NCBI RefSeq assembly: GCF_000485595.1
Contig: NW_014578189.1
Location: 24,607-45,907, forward strand
Direction: 5' to 3'
DNA from: Priapulus caudatus
Taxonomy: Eukaryota; Priapulida; Priapulimorpha; Priapulimorphida; Priapulidae
DNA length: 21,301 bases
Positions within the stretch are counted from its first letter, which is position 1; each line of letters opens with the position of its first letter. Below, piece after piece: positions 8,921-18,293 of this stretch. The notes under the pieces are model-generated. The model was not told the origin of the DNA. It did no database searches and worked only from the letters and a program-made list of their open reading frames with translations. The position numbers were made by a program, and so were the translations under genes.

Positions 8921-9979
8921 CTATCCGCCAGTCGGTGTACGATCACTCAAACTCTCCGGCTGCACTCTCCAGCGAAAACAGCACGGCAACACTTCCCTGA
9001 AGCTTGTACGAAATGCGCCGCTGGCCAAGCTGTACGCGTAGAAATTCGCCGCAAAATTGATCTTCTCGAGCAAGTTTGCGATCTGTCGGAACATGAAGAA
9101 CGCCAGGGTGTTGATGGCGCTGACGGACACGGAACTGATGAGGATGGCGAGGATCGCCTGCGGCGTCATGCAGACGAGAAACACGACGGAGACGCAGAGC
9201 AACATGACGAGCATGCGACGCTGCTCTCTCGCGTGGCGCGCCGCGTCGTTCGTCTGCTTCGCCTGCATTCTGCGCCGCTGAGCGAGGCTGCGTCGGTGCG
9301 CGAGAATGATGGGCGGGTTCAGACAGAGCAGACAGACGATCGGGAGGAATGAGTAAAAGAATTGTTGGACGACTGGCCACACGTACGCGTAAATAACGAT
9401 GTTGCGCACGGACTGGTTCCACTCCCGTGTGTAGTACGTGGCGTTCGTTGTCTGGCTAACGTGTTTAGCCACGTATCTGTCGAACGTGTGCGGAATGTGG
9501 ATGATGACGGAAACTATGACGATGGCGCCGATGGCGATGCGAGCCGTTTTTTTCGTGTGCAGAAACTGAAATCTCAGCGGATGACATATTGATAAGTATC
9601 TCTCAATGCTTACGACAGCGACCAGCAAACTACTCATGCAAACAAACGAGTTGATGAGTAGTAGATAACCGTGAGCGTAGAAGCGTACAGTCGACAGCGG
9701 CCTCGACTCGACGGGAAAACGCGTGAACGTCACCTGGACCGACTTCACGATGAGAACGGCCAGGTCGGTGATCGACATCCAGCGTAGATACGTGTACGAC
9801 GTCCCGCGCAGCTTGTCACTCTTCCACAGGACGATGATGTTCAGCACGTCGCCACTGATGCCGACGACGAGGACGATGGGAAGCATGACAGAGTTGACGA
9901 TGAAGTCGACGCGATCGGCCGCCTCCTTGCCTGCCTCGTCACCACCGAATATGTCCGACGTCTCCGTCATATTCTCCAT
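8921..9979 (-). CDS. Class A GPCR, FMRFamide/neuropeptide receptor-like
   Basis: Predicted plasma-membrane receptor of 352 residues, typical class A length, signalling through G proteins; the ligand is unknown. Seven hydrophobic helices lie at about 27-52, 62-84, 98-128, 146-166, 194-222, 254-281 and 288-319. Visible marks are Asp72 in helix 2, ERY (126-128) ending helix 3, Pro213 in helix 5, CMTP (270-273) in helix 6, NFYAY (312-316) in place of NPxxY, and CC at 333-334 (possible palmitoylation). N-glycosylation sites are at Asn3, Asn179 and Asn188. The start is the Met at 9979. A splice-acceptor-like TTTTTGCAG precedes 10006, so codons upstream of this Met may come from another exon. Odd points: Asp44 replaces the helix-1 Asn, the helix-4 Trp is missing, and I see no Cys for the usual helix 3-loop 2 disulfide. 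The helix 6/7 pattern favours the FMRFamide-receptor-like group of invertebrates; the subfamily is inference. Confidence 0.85.
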   Translation of the reverse strand: MENMTETSDIFGGDEAGKEAADRVDFIVNSVMLPIVLVVGISGDVLNIIVLWKSDKLRGTSYTYLRWMSITDLAVLIVKSVQVTFTRFPVESRPLSTVRFYAHGYLLLINSFVCMSSLLVAVVSIERYLSICHPLRFQFLHTKKTARIAIGAIVIVSVIIHIPHTFDRYVAKHVSQTTNATYYTREWNQSVRNIVIYAYVWPVVQQFFYSFLPIVCLLCLNPPIILAHRRSLAQRRRMQAKQTNDAARHAREQRRMLVMLLCVSVVFLVCMTPQAILAILISSVSVSAINTLAFFMFRQIANLLEKINFAANFYAYSLASGAFRTSFREVLPCCFRWRVQPESLSDRTPTGG

Positions 9980-10133
9980 GACTGACTCTGATTCCGGTAT
10001 ACCCGACTGCAAAAATAATGGGGGGAAATATGGGGCGTGTACGCAGACGTGGTATATCAAGGTGTAAATTAATCACTGATATTTAATGGAACAGGGATTT
10101 GTATGTTATATGTGCTCCCGACACTTAATTCAG

Positions 10134-10229
10134 GCCAGAACTTCAACTGCCTACCGCACTCCCAACGACAGGGTCTGCTTGGACCGTAGCCTTTATAACA
10201 ATGGAGCCTGCGGGCGATGGCAGCCTCAG
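10134..10229 (+). CDS. Possible internal exon, unknown product
   Basis: A pyrimidine-containing stretch ending TTAATTCAG (AG at 10132-10133) is followed by 96 open bases, exactly 32 codons, ending CAG before GTGAGG. The segment therefore fits a phase 0-0 exon. It encodes a short polar peptide with two Cys 11 residues apart (VCLDRSLYNNGACGRW). I do not recognise a family. No partner exon was found, and the frame upstream and downstream is open for only a short way. It lies opposite the GPCR gene, just beyond its 5' end. Confidence 0.25.
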
Positions 10230-10408
10230 GTGAGGGGTAAATTAGGAGCGGGTGCAGAAACTAGCGAGTAGCCAGCCAACTGCATGGTAAGAAATATCTA
10301 CGGTCGGCGGACACAGCAGCAAAAGAGGGAAGCGAGAGAGAGCGAGAGCGCGCGCGTGAGTGCGAACGAAAGTGAGAGGGACAAAGACAGATAGAGAGGG
10401 ACAGGGAG

Positions 10409-10410
<2 letters not shown>

Positions 10411-10483
<73 letters not shown>

Positions 10484-10560
10484 GTGTGTGTGCGCGCGCG
10501 TGTGTGAGTGTGAGATGGACCGGAGAGAGAGAAATAGAGAGAGAGAGAGAGAGAGAGAGA
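10411..10560 (+). repeat. (GA)n microsatellite with (GT/GC)n interruption
   Basis: Pure GA runs from about 10411 to 10478 and 10531 to 10560 flank a CGCGTGTG segment. A looser purine-rich lead-in starts near 10325. Ser/Leu-rich and Arg/Glu-rich frames here are artefacts. Confidence 0.95.
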
Positions 10561-10788
10561 GTTCACATTCGGACCAACGGGAACGCTCTGCTCCCTGAAC
10601 CGTCATTGCGTTTTCTTTGCGATGGCGTTTCACATTACTACCAATCACTAGACCGACTTTTAATCGAATAAGGGTAAATAATTGCCTTTTTAATTTTTTT
10701 CTGGTTAGAATTACGATTAGCAGCGTGAGTATTTTCCCGAACATGGGGGAATTAATTATTTCATGTGATCTGTAGATTTTGCACGTAC

Positions 10789-10913
10789 CATAGTAATGGG
10801 TTCGATGTAGCCAGCTGGAACAAATGTATACAAACCCACAGCACCTAAAATGTCAATTCCGACAGCTAGGCAGTATAGGGTTGCGAATGCTTGCATGTCC
10901 TTCAAATAATTCG
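10789..10913 (-). CDS. Possible internal exon encoding one membrane helix
   Basis: On the minus strand an AG after TTTCTATGCG (10914-10915) is followed by 125 open bases ending ATG before GTACGTGC (donor at 10787-10788). The encoded segment NYLKDMQAFATLYC... continues into a hydrophobic stretch, LAVGIDILGAVGLYTFVPAG, that would span a membrane, then YIEPITM. Codon use and splice signals look genuine, but I cannot name the protein. No neighbouring exon was identified. It lies between two large GA arrays, which would be pyrimidine-rich intron sequence on this strand. Confidence 0.4.
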
Positions 10914-10974
10914 CTCGCATAGAAACAAAATTTAATACAGGAAGTTTTTGTAACGTGATTGAGCACGTAAAGCG

Positions 10975-11192
10975 AGAGAAGGGAGAGAGAAATAGGGGGG
11001 GGGGAGAGATAGAGACTGAAAGAGACTCTGAGAGAGAGAGAGAGAGAGAGAGAGAGTTATAACGTGAAATAGAGGAGGAGAAAAGGAGAGGAAGGCAAAG
11101 TGAGAGAAAAGAACGGGCAAGAGAGAGAGCGAGAGAGAGAGAGCGCGCGCGAGAGAGCGAGAGCGAGAGAGAGAGAGAGCGCGAGAGAGTGA

Positions 11193-11243
<51 letters not shown>

Positions 11244-11285
11244 CAAGAGAGAGATAGAGAAGAGGAGAGAGAGAGGGAGAAGAAA
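10975..11285 (+). repeat. Second GA-rich repeat block
   Basis: Imperfect GA repeats with GC, GT and poly-G interruptions extend over about 310 bp. Ser/Leu-rich frames on the opposite strand are artefacts. Confidence 0.95.
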
Positions 11286-11289
11286 CGCT

Positions 11290-12140
11290 AGGCGCATACT
11301 GACTGATCACTGAGGCAAGGATGTTATCATCTTCGTTTGCTTACACCGCACACGAATAATTTCTCATCGTGTGAAACAGAACAATTGTCGTGAATAACGA
11401 AGATGTTTGACATCAAAGTCAATTGTTGTAGGCAATTAATTTGTATTTTTCACTGCACTCGGACGATTGTCTATTAAAGACGAATGTTTTTATGTTGTGT
11501 TACTATCAATGTCCATTATTCTAAACAATTGTTTTGTATAAAAAAATTGTTAATAATTTATTAAAAGTTAATGGGGCAGGTCTGCCGTGTAGTTTTTGTT
11601 TTCGTGCAGTGCACCCAATCGACTTTATCGCACAGAGGCAAAACATTTAATTTGTCATGAATATATAGCATTTTTTAACTGAAGTACAATCGACCTATAC
11701 GTCTGAGCAGGATAACCCATATTATACGCTTTTTTTACGCGTGCACGACAAATTCTCGACTTTGCGGCTCTTCGATCTTTACTTATCAGTGTGTTTAGAA
11801 CGCCTTTATCGCAATGCCGATGGGCTAGAATTATACCTGCCCATGCAGATGGGTCTATTGTTACGAACAATAGTTTTATACAACAGTTAGTCGACCGTTT
11901 GCATTAATGAGACACCGCTGTGAAAATAACACCGCCTCCACCGGCGCTCTACTTCATTAACCTCCTGCTCCTCGTCTACTTCCTGAAGATTTCCTCTACC
12001 TCTTATTTCCATCTTCTTCTTTCTCTAACGCCTCGTTATCTCCCCCTTCTTTTTACAACGTAAACGCGCACAAAAATGATGCGCGTTTATCGATTTAACA
12101 ATTTTAAACCAAACGTCAACGAAATTAGGCAAACATATGT
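11290..12140. other. Gene-free stretch with a pyrimidine-rich patch
   Basis: Nothing coding is recognised. Bases 11934-12055 are strongly C/T-rich on the plus strand (CTCCTGCTCCTCGTC and similar). It may be a decayed purine/pyrimidine repeat. Confidence 0.5.
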
Positions 12141-12144
12141 ATAA

Positions 12145-12169
12145 ATATATATATATATATATATATATA
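12145..12169. repeat. (AT)n microsatellite
   Basis: A pure AT run of about 25 bp. Confidence 0.95.
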
Positions 12170-12247
12170 GTGTTTGACATGTGAACCAGTTGTCACGTAA
12201 CTAGATGGAACGCACACGCAACTTTACCAAAAAAGTCTGCAGTCTAT

Positions 12248-12287
12248 CCATAGATATATACAACACATGTGTTGTATATATCTATGG
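12248..12287. repeat. Perfect 40-bp palindrome
   Basis: The left half CCATAGATATATACAACACA is the exact reverse complement of the right half, with no spacer. There is no coding context. From 12288 to 13331 I see no gene; the region is AT-rich with irregular TAATTA motifs. Confidence 0.98.
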
Positions 12288-13331
12288 TCTATCTGAATAA
12301 ATAAAACAAGGATAACATTTTTGTCGGGTGCACGAGGAATGAAATCGATGCGTGTTTGCGCATGTCACTTAGCGTCATTGTTATGAACATTGTCAAACAC
12401 GCACGGCATTTTGTTTGTCATGAGCTGTTGTTTCCTGGCTCAATGTTTGCTCGCATGGAACAATCACGGCAGCAGTCGGTTGCATTATAGTGTCACGTAT
12501 TCTAGATTAGATTTACATAGCCTTCCTACGTCGCTCTGTTTACACGGTTCAGAAATATTTTATTGTAATGTTTTGAAATAAGTAGCGGTTACTAGAGGTC
12601 CTGGGCATATTTTTAGACGCATAGCCGATCAGATTCATTGAAACTATACAATTGACTTATTATATTATATTTAATTATCTCTATATTTATACTAAATAAT
12701 GCAATTTAACCTTCCACCCTACCCCACCACACCTAGGTCGCAATTATACCTAACCCTTACCAACGTTAATCAACTAAAATAAGTAAATATTCGACGTCGG
12801 TTCTGGTCTATGACGACATTTCCTTGACTGAATATGACGACATCATCTTTATTCATATAATACGAAGAACGATGTGTCAGAAAACCACAGCTCGCGCGTG
12901 TTCAAAGTCCGCACTTTAAAATAATAAAAGTTTATTATGGCCTCTACCACTGATCGCTCTAGTACTGGGTGTAGACTAGCTATTAGTGGTTGCCAGGGAA
13001 GAAGGATAATTAATCGAAGCCCACAATCCATGAACGATGCTTGATATATCGATACTCATATCCCTAATATCTAAACAGCGATCATAATTATAATTAATCG
13101 CATCATGACCTAAGACCTAATCTTACTCCTATCCCATTAACTCAAAATCTTACCTATAAGCATAACTCCAAGAAACGGCCGTACATGGAAAAAATGAATA
13201 TTGACGTTGACTGGTCCGGTTTAATCTATTGGTATATTACCAGCTCTACACACTATGCAGATCGGGCGTGATAGTTTTATAGCTACACTTGCAGTCATCA
13301 TATGCAATCATTTTATGACTAATAAGCTAGG

Positions 13332-13600
13332 AGCACACTTCACCATTTTCGTTGCTCGTACAGGCAATTTTCGTGGTCGGCAATTTTTGTGGCCGTTGCC
13401 GCGTCGCAGCACACTTCACCACAAGTTGCCACCACGAGCAATTTTCGTGGTGAGAAATCAAACCGGTTTGATTCTCGGCAACTCGTGGTCACCACTAAAT
13501 TTCCGTGGTGAGTGGTCGTTGCCGGCCCCCGCACACTTGGCCATTTTTGTGGCGACCACGAAAATTGCCTGTACGAGCAACGAAAATGGTGAAGTGTGCT
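13332..13600. mobile_element. 269-bp MITE with 48-bp perfect terminal inverted repeats
   Basis: Arm 13332-13379 (starting AGCACACTTCACCATTTTCG) is exactly the reverse complement of 13553-13600. The interior has further inverted variants of the same words (ATTTTCGTGGT, CACTTCACCAC) around a central AAACCGGTTT near 13460-13469. There is no transposase frame. GCTA lies close to both ends and may be a short duplication, but this is weak. The superfamily is not assigned. Confidence 0.85.
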
Positions 13601-13606
13601 GCCCGC

Positions 13607-13669
13607 TAATTACTAATTACTAATTACTAATTACTAATTACTAATTACTAATTACTAATTACTAATTAC
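13607..13669 (+). repeat. Nine perfect tandem copies of TAATTAC
   Basis: Exactly 63 bp of the 7-mer TAATTAC, without mismatches, begins 6 bp after the MITE. Confidence 0.97.
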
Positions 13670-13679
13670 GCCTGTCTGG

Positions 13680-14400
13680 TGCATTGCGCGCGTATTATGC
13701 GTATACGCTAACAATTATTTAGTTTTCACTGTATAACGTATATATATAGTTCAGTGTGAGCAGAGCGGTTGCGGCCGTTGATGTGGTGTTATTGATCATG
13801 ATATAACTTTACAGGAATTGAATCGATAAATTTCATGCAGCAGCTGCCGTTTTATTTGCAATTGATATAAATGCGCGTGCGAGCGTTCGCGTGTGCGTGT
13901 GCATGTGCGCGTGTGTTTGACATGCATATATTATATGCGCATATACCAATAATAGACGTGCAGCTTTTGATGGAAGCAGTAGAATTACTTTACTTAATGT
14001 GTTAAATCACATTCTGCACATCACTCTCACTTAATAACTTAGTCAGTAGAATTATGTGGCTTGTCGACCGTCTAGAACGACTCGGACTGGTGACAAACTA
14101 CAAGCAATATATCCAGTATCAGTGAGAGCATCACCACAGCAGCTCCTTGACTAAATCATCCTAGCGACCTATATAATCATCATCATAGTGAAAACATTTA
14201 CCGTAAATTCCTTCTAGTGTCAAATACAATGACGTTTTTCGTTGTTCCAATTTGGTTTATTGATGTTCGAAATCCAACTATTCTGCAGAATCTAGTAAGC
14301 TAATACTTGATCCCATTCTCCAGCTTACTGCACAACCCTCAATCTTACTCCGTGCCTTATATCACATATCATCCTGCAATCATCATATCAGGAGTTGCAT
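13680..14400. other. Gene-free stretch
   Basis: No coding frame, RNA gene or mobile-element end is recognised. A GTGCG-rich patch lies at about 13870-13918. The sequence is otherwise AT-rich and featureless. Confidence 0.55.
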
Positions 14401-14407
14401 ATTACCA

Positions 14408-14450
14408 GGGATTAATAATGACAAATTAGAAATTTGTCATTATTAATCCC
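14408..14450. repeat. Inverted repeat, 20-bp perfect arms with a 3-base loop
   Basis: GGGATTAATAATGACAAATT (14408-14427) pairs exactly with 14431-14450 across AGA. It is a near-perfect palindrome. Confidence 0.98.
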
Positions 14451-14454
14451 TTAC

Positions 14455-15130
14455 ATTACACACTATTTTATTCTATAGTCTATATTATTTAGCACCTGAT
14501 AACATCTATTTTTTTAAATTCACATCATGGTAGGACCTACTTGCTGTATAAATTACTTCTCTATAATATTATACCGTTATCATTTACTTACCGTATTCCG
14601 CGGTCGGGATAAAATCGTTCACTCCCGGTGTAATGTAGATGTGTGCTATAACTCGCTGCCCTCGTGACTCAATTACTGCCGGCGACTCTGTGCAGCTAGT
14701 TTATACTGGTGATGCCTCGACAACTCTTCATAGTCCCACACATAGTTGTGTGTACCCTGCATACTAGCTGCACTGCTAGCTATACTTACCTGCGCGCGCA
14801 TGCGCATAATAGATCTATATCTGCGACAACACGAAGAGGAGAAATGCCAATTAGACTCACCGCGTTACACGTCTAGGTAATGTGTAAAAGGACGTAGGTT
14901 ATTTGAGCTGAATATGTAGCCGTATATAATTAGGCTAGGAGAGTTCGATTTCGCGTGGTTGAAGTCGTTGTGATAGTTGACGAGGATTAAAGCGCAAGAG
15001 ACCGTTCCTGGTGGAATAGTCCCTAGCTGCTCTCATCGCGCCGTGAAGCCACGCAGATACAAACAATAAATCATTGACGTCATCTACGCTAATATAATCA
15101 AAACATTCAGTCACATACAGTAATGCGTTA
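14455..15130. other. Gene-free stretch
   Basis: No supported gene. A minus-strand frame of 95 codons spans 14935-15222 but runs through the inverted repeat at 15132-15223 and has no recognisable domain. Confidence 0.5.
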
Positions 15131-15131
15131 A

Positions 15132-15223
15132 CATGCTTAATACTGAGTAGCAATACATCTAATATAAAGAGCCCATTTACCCCATTAACAGGGGTTAATG
15201 GGCTCTTGCTAATATTAAGCATG
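15132..15223. repeat. Nested inverted repeats forming a hairpin of about 92 nt
   Basis: The outer arms CATGCTTAATA (15132-15142) and TATTAAGCATG (15213-15223) are exact complements. Inside, 15167-15183 (AAGAGCCC...) pairs with 15191-15207 with one mismatch and a 7-base loop. CCCATTAAC and GTTAATGGG (15181-15189 and 15194-15202) can form a competing shorter hairpin. Confidence 0.85.
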
Positions 15224-15475
15224 AGTTTTTTTTACCGCGTGGTCCCCGACGCGCACGCGTGCGTGCGTACGTATGCGTGCGTGCGCATGTCCTTATGCCA
15301 TGTGTATACATGAGCGGCTGTGGGTTCGTGTGCGTGGGTGCATGTGTGTATGCGTACGTGCACATGTGCATGTTCTGATGCGTGTGAGTATATTATTACG
15401 AACTAAATTACTAACTTAATTATTATTATGTGCGTGAGTATATTATGCGTGTCCGTAGTCTATTATTATTCACTC

Positions 15476-15477
<2 letters not shown>

Positions 15478-15541
<64 letters not shown>

Positions 15542-15557
15542 TGTGTGCGTGTGTGTA
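15478..15557 (+). repeat. Compound (AT)n(GT)n(GCGT)n microsatellite
   Basis: An AT run to about 15510 is followed by GT, then GCGT repeats. A looser GCGT/GTGC-rich stretch occurs at 15250-15380. Confidence 0.95.
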
Positions 15558-15668
15558 TTATGACGCTACTGGTACTATGAACATAATAATTACGGACTCT
15601 CCGAGATCAGATAATTGTTAATTGGCAGTTCATGCGTGGTTGGTATACGTGGGAGTCCGTGTATTTTG

Positions 15669-15702
15669 CCACGGACTGTAATTAGCCCAGTATAGTCCGT
15701 GG
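15669..15702. repeat. Hairpin CCACGGACT / AGTCCGTGG
   Basis: Nine-base perfect arms enclose a 16-base loop. AGTCCGTG recurs around it (15652-15661, 15736-15743), so this is a small cluster of direct and inverted copies between 15590 and 15745. Confidence 0.7.
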
Positions 15703-15769
15703 CTCTCCGCGCGTTTTGCACCATTTACGTGATTAGTCCGTGTTTTATCCGTTTACTCTCGTGCATATA

Positions 15770-16455
15770 TTGCCTATTCCTCCTCATCTACCTCGTGCTC
15801 CACTTTAGTTGTTTGCCACTCCCCTTACTCCACCCCGCCTACTGTCCATCCCACTTCTCCAATTAATATACGCGCTTCCTGCTCTTTCTTTCTCCCAGTT
15901 TCCTCCACCTCCCACTTCTTTCTAGCTTCCTCACTGTACACACATCTAACCCCCAACCCCACTCCAAAAACGTATCGTATACGGACTTGCAATTTTGCCC
16001 TTTATTCCACAGCTCAAGAATGCACAATGCAAACATCACATTGTTTTCCTTGAGAAAGGATCATATAGCACAAGTTTTGAGATATTAAAAATCGAATATT
16101 CACCGAGTGAGATATAGAAGAATCTTCTATTCTATATGCATGATGTGACCTTTCGCAAGTACCATGTAAGCTATATACCATGTAAAACATCACTCAATCA
16201 CTTGTTGACATTTTTCTGCCAGTATAAAGCTTATATCTTACCCAATTTGTCTCGTACATGCAAAAATGTCACGGTGTAGGCACATCGGCTTAGATTAGTG
16301 TTGTTATTAATGAGGATGCGGATCACGTATAGAGAAAAATTAGTGCAGACATCGATTCTATGAAGAAAGTGCTCTTTTATAGCACCTAATATATAAAACA
16401 TACTAAAACTAGTTTAATAATCCAGAACTAACTATCATAAAAAACGTAATTATTA
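15770..16455. other. Gene-free stretch beginning with pyrimidine-rich DNA
   Basis: 15770-15965 is C/T-rich on the plus strand, similar in style to 11934-12055. From 15966 to 16455 I see only unremarkable AT-rich sequence downstream of the minus-strand gene that follows. Confidence 0.5.
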
Positions 16456-16461
16456 TTTATT
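16456..16461 (-). promoter_or_regulatory. Polyadenylation signal AATAAA for the GPANK1-like gene
   Basis: The plus strand reads TTTATT, which is AATAAA on the minus strand, about 136 nt beyond the stop codon at 16597. This is a plausible 3' UTR length. Confidence 0.5.
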
Positions 16462-16596
16462 ATGTATTTACCAATCTTTATCAACAAGAACAAACCACAT
16501 CAAACTCATATAAATAAGACATGAATTGTATAGGTATAGGTATAGGTACTTTTGATATAGCATAAATCTTTAAAAAGACAATCACAATCGCAAATT

Positions 16597-17742
16597 TTAC
16601 GAATCGTAGTATCGACGAAAATTCTCTTCCCACGATTTTTGCCTAACTTCCTGTTTCTTTCTTGCCTTTTTCGATAATGTCGCTACCTTTGCAATACGAA
16701 CGTGTGACGCGCACCTCACTCTCTGAACAGCGGCTACATCATTAGGACCAAAATGAGTGACTTTAGCTTTCGTTTTTTTCTTGGAACCTAGTCCCTGGCG
16801 ATCTCGCTTCAGCACGGTTTTCACGGGAAACTTCTGCCCGGACCCTACAGGGCCTAGGCCTGCGTCCTTATCCCAGCCCGTCCTCAGCATCAGCTGGAAG
16901 CCAAGGTTACTCTCCGGGATGTGATACAGCGTAGATTTCGGCTTCAGCTGCAGGTTGAAGAGGTGCACCGTCGAACTCGAATGCCGTTCATCGGAGCGAT
17001 CCACGTGAACTCCGCACACATCGCAGAACGCCCGCGAAGCTCCCTCGCCGCTGCCGCCCGACACTGACGGGGCGAGTCGCGCGTCTGACGCGTCCGCCGG
17101 ACACAGCGCATCGACGACGGCGTAGCGCCGCGCCTCTCTCGCGATGTCGGCCGCCGTCATGCCGCGCGCGTCCGTTCTCGCGGCGTCAGCGCCGTTCCGC
17201 GCGAGGAGGGCGACGACGTCCGTGCGGCCGGCGTGCGCCGCGCACATCAGTGCCGTCCAGCCGAACTCGTCGGCCGCGTTAACATCCACGACGCCATCCC
17301 GCGACGTGCGCAGCATGCGTTCCAGCGACCTCAGGTCGCCGTCCTGCGCGCTCCGGAGAAACTCGCAGACGCGCCGCCGGCGGTTCGATTCGCTCGTCGG
17401 CGCTACGGCGCGCTCCCGCTTCGCGTCGCGGTTCGAGGAACGACGGTTTCGCTTTGGCTTGCGCGCGTCGACCCCAAGGGAACCAGCGACAGATGTGCGT
17501 ACGCTGGACGACTCTTTACGGGAGAGCTCTGCTGAGGATATTCCACTCAACATGTTTTTCGGTGTGGTGCTGCCATCTACAAGGTCTTCGTAAAATCTTC
17601 TGATCGCCTTTCCTTTTTCTTCGTGGGCATCGGCTTGTGATGACGAAGTAGAACAGAAGGTAGTTGTTGCTGCTGTCTCAAGTACCGACTTGGCACGCAC
17701 AAATTGAACGGGCTTAAAGTTCAATGCCATTTTCGAGGTCAT
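16597..17742 (-). CDS. GPANK1: G-patch and ankyrin-repeat protein (GPANK1-like)
   Basis: 381 residues, close to the vertebrate protein's length. G-patch domains commonly bind RNA helicases or RNA; the role of GPANK1 itself is poorly known, and a nuclear location is inferred from the Lys/Arg-rich linker (residues 93-125). Order of parts: an N-terminal LNFKPVQF segment, a conserved-looking RRFYEDLVDG at 48-57, ankyrin repeats at about 125-212 (FGWTALMCAAHAGRTDVVALL), a zinc-binding segment with Cys240, Cys243, His254 and His260, then a G-patch at about 277-325 (GFQLMLRTGWDKDAGLGPVG and QGLGSKKK), and a basic tail. I start at the Met at 17742; Met5 (17730) is also possible. TTTCTATGATAG|GT upstream (AG at 17753-17754) looks like a splice acceptor, so a 5' UTR exon is likely. 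The coding part is a single uninterrupted exon and locally far more GC-rich than its surroundings. Confidence 0.9.
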   Translation of the reverse strand: MTSKMALNFKPVQFVRAKSVLETAATTTFCSTSSSQADAHEEKGKAIRRFYEDLVDGSTTPKNMLSGISSAELSRKESSSVRTSVAGSLGVDARKPKRNRRSSNRDAKRERAVAPTSESNRRRRVCEFLRSAQDGDLRSLERMLRTSRDGVVDVNAADEFGWTALMCAAHAGRTDVVALLARNGADAARTDARGMTAADIAREARRYAVVDALCPADASDARLAPSVSGGSGEGASRAFCDVCGVHVDRSDERHSSSTVHLFNLQLKPKSTLYHIPESNLGFQLMLRTGWDKDAGLGPVGSGQKFPVKTVLKRDRQGLGSKKKTKAKVTHFGPNDVAAVQRVRCASHVRIAKVATLSKKARKKQEVRQKSWEENFRRYYDS

Positions 17743-17859
17743 CCACGTACACCTATCATAGAAAAACAGAAGTGAATTTTTTACCTTAAAATCGATGGAT
17801 GCATTTTCTACATAAAGGCCAAGCCACGCTTTAACAACAACTACTGACTGCACAGTTCA

Positions 17860-18293
17860 GCAACGAAATCAGAGCAATTGGCCCAGCCACACACTAGCGA
17901 TAATGACCGGAGTTCTGTCAAAGTACGTCTACATAATTATTTGATTTACACACACAAACGTTCTGCAAACACCGTTATTACTATATTAGCATCACAAACC
18001 CTTTAGATATTGATTAGATACTTATTAGATATTGTAATATATGCAGATGTGTGTCCATGTTTTTTTTATTGTTTAAACCATTAAATGAATTTAAATTCAT
18101 TCCATTTTTCCATGAAACTCAAAGTTCTGCTGCCGAGATTGTGGTAGTCTGCTTTCAGTACCGTTTATAGGCTATATTGTGCACATACTGTTATTACATT
18201 TTTTTTCACCAAATTTGAAGTTCTTCAACTGAGATCGCGGCAGTCCACTGCGGCACTTACTGGACGGCTCGTCTCATACCATCGATTACTTAC
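17860..18293. other. Gene-free stretch with a diverged 100-bp duplication
   Basis: The region upstream of the GPANK1-like gene probably holds its promoter, but no core element is recognised. Two related blocks, AAGTTCTGCTGCCGAGAT (about 18121) and AAGTTCTTCAACTGAGAT (about 18220), are spaced 99 bp apart and continue in parallel for about 30 bp. Confidence 0.45.

Noticed and set aside
8921-9592. Overlapping frames on the plus strand and in another minus frame across the GPCR
   Set aside because: They are shadows of the GPCR coding sequence, with no domains of their own.
10261-11310. Ser/Leu-rich and Arg/Glu-rich frames across the GA arrays
   Set aside because: They are translations of dinucleotide repeats. 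Only the 10789-10913 segment looks non-repetitive and coding.
14255-14290. GTTCGAAATCC as a tRNA T-arm (B box)
   Set aside because: No A box or cloverleaf can be drawn upstream.
14935-15222. 95-codon minus-strand frame, and an alternative frame reading ALILVNYHNDF that faintly recalls isochorismatase-like hydrolases
   Set aside because: The resemblance is to one short word only. The frame is bounded by stops and partly made of the inverted repeat at 15132-15223.
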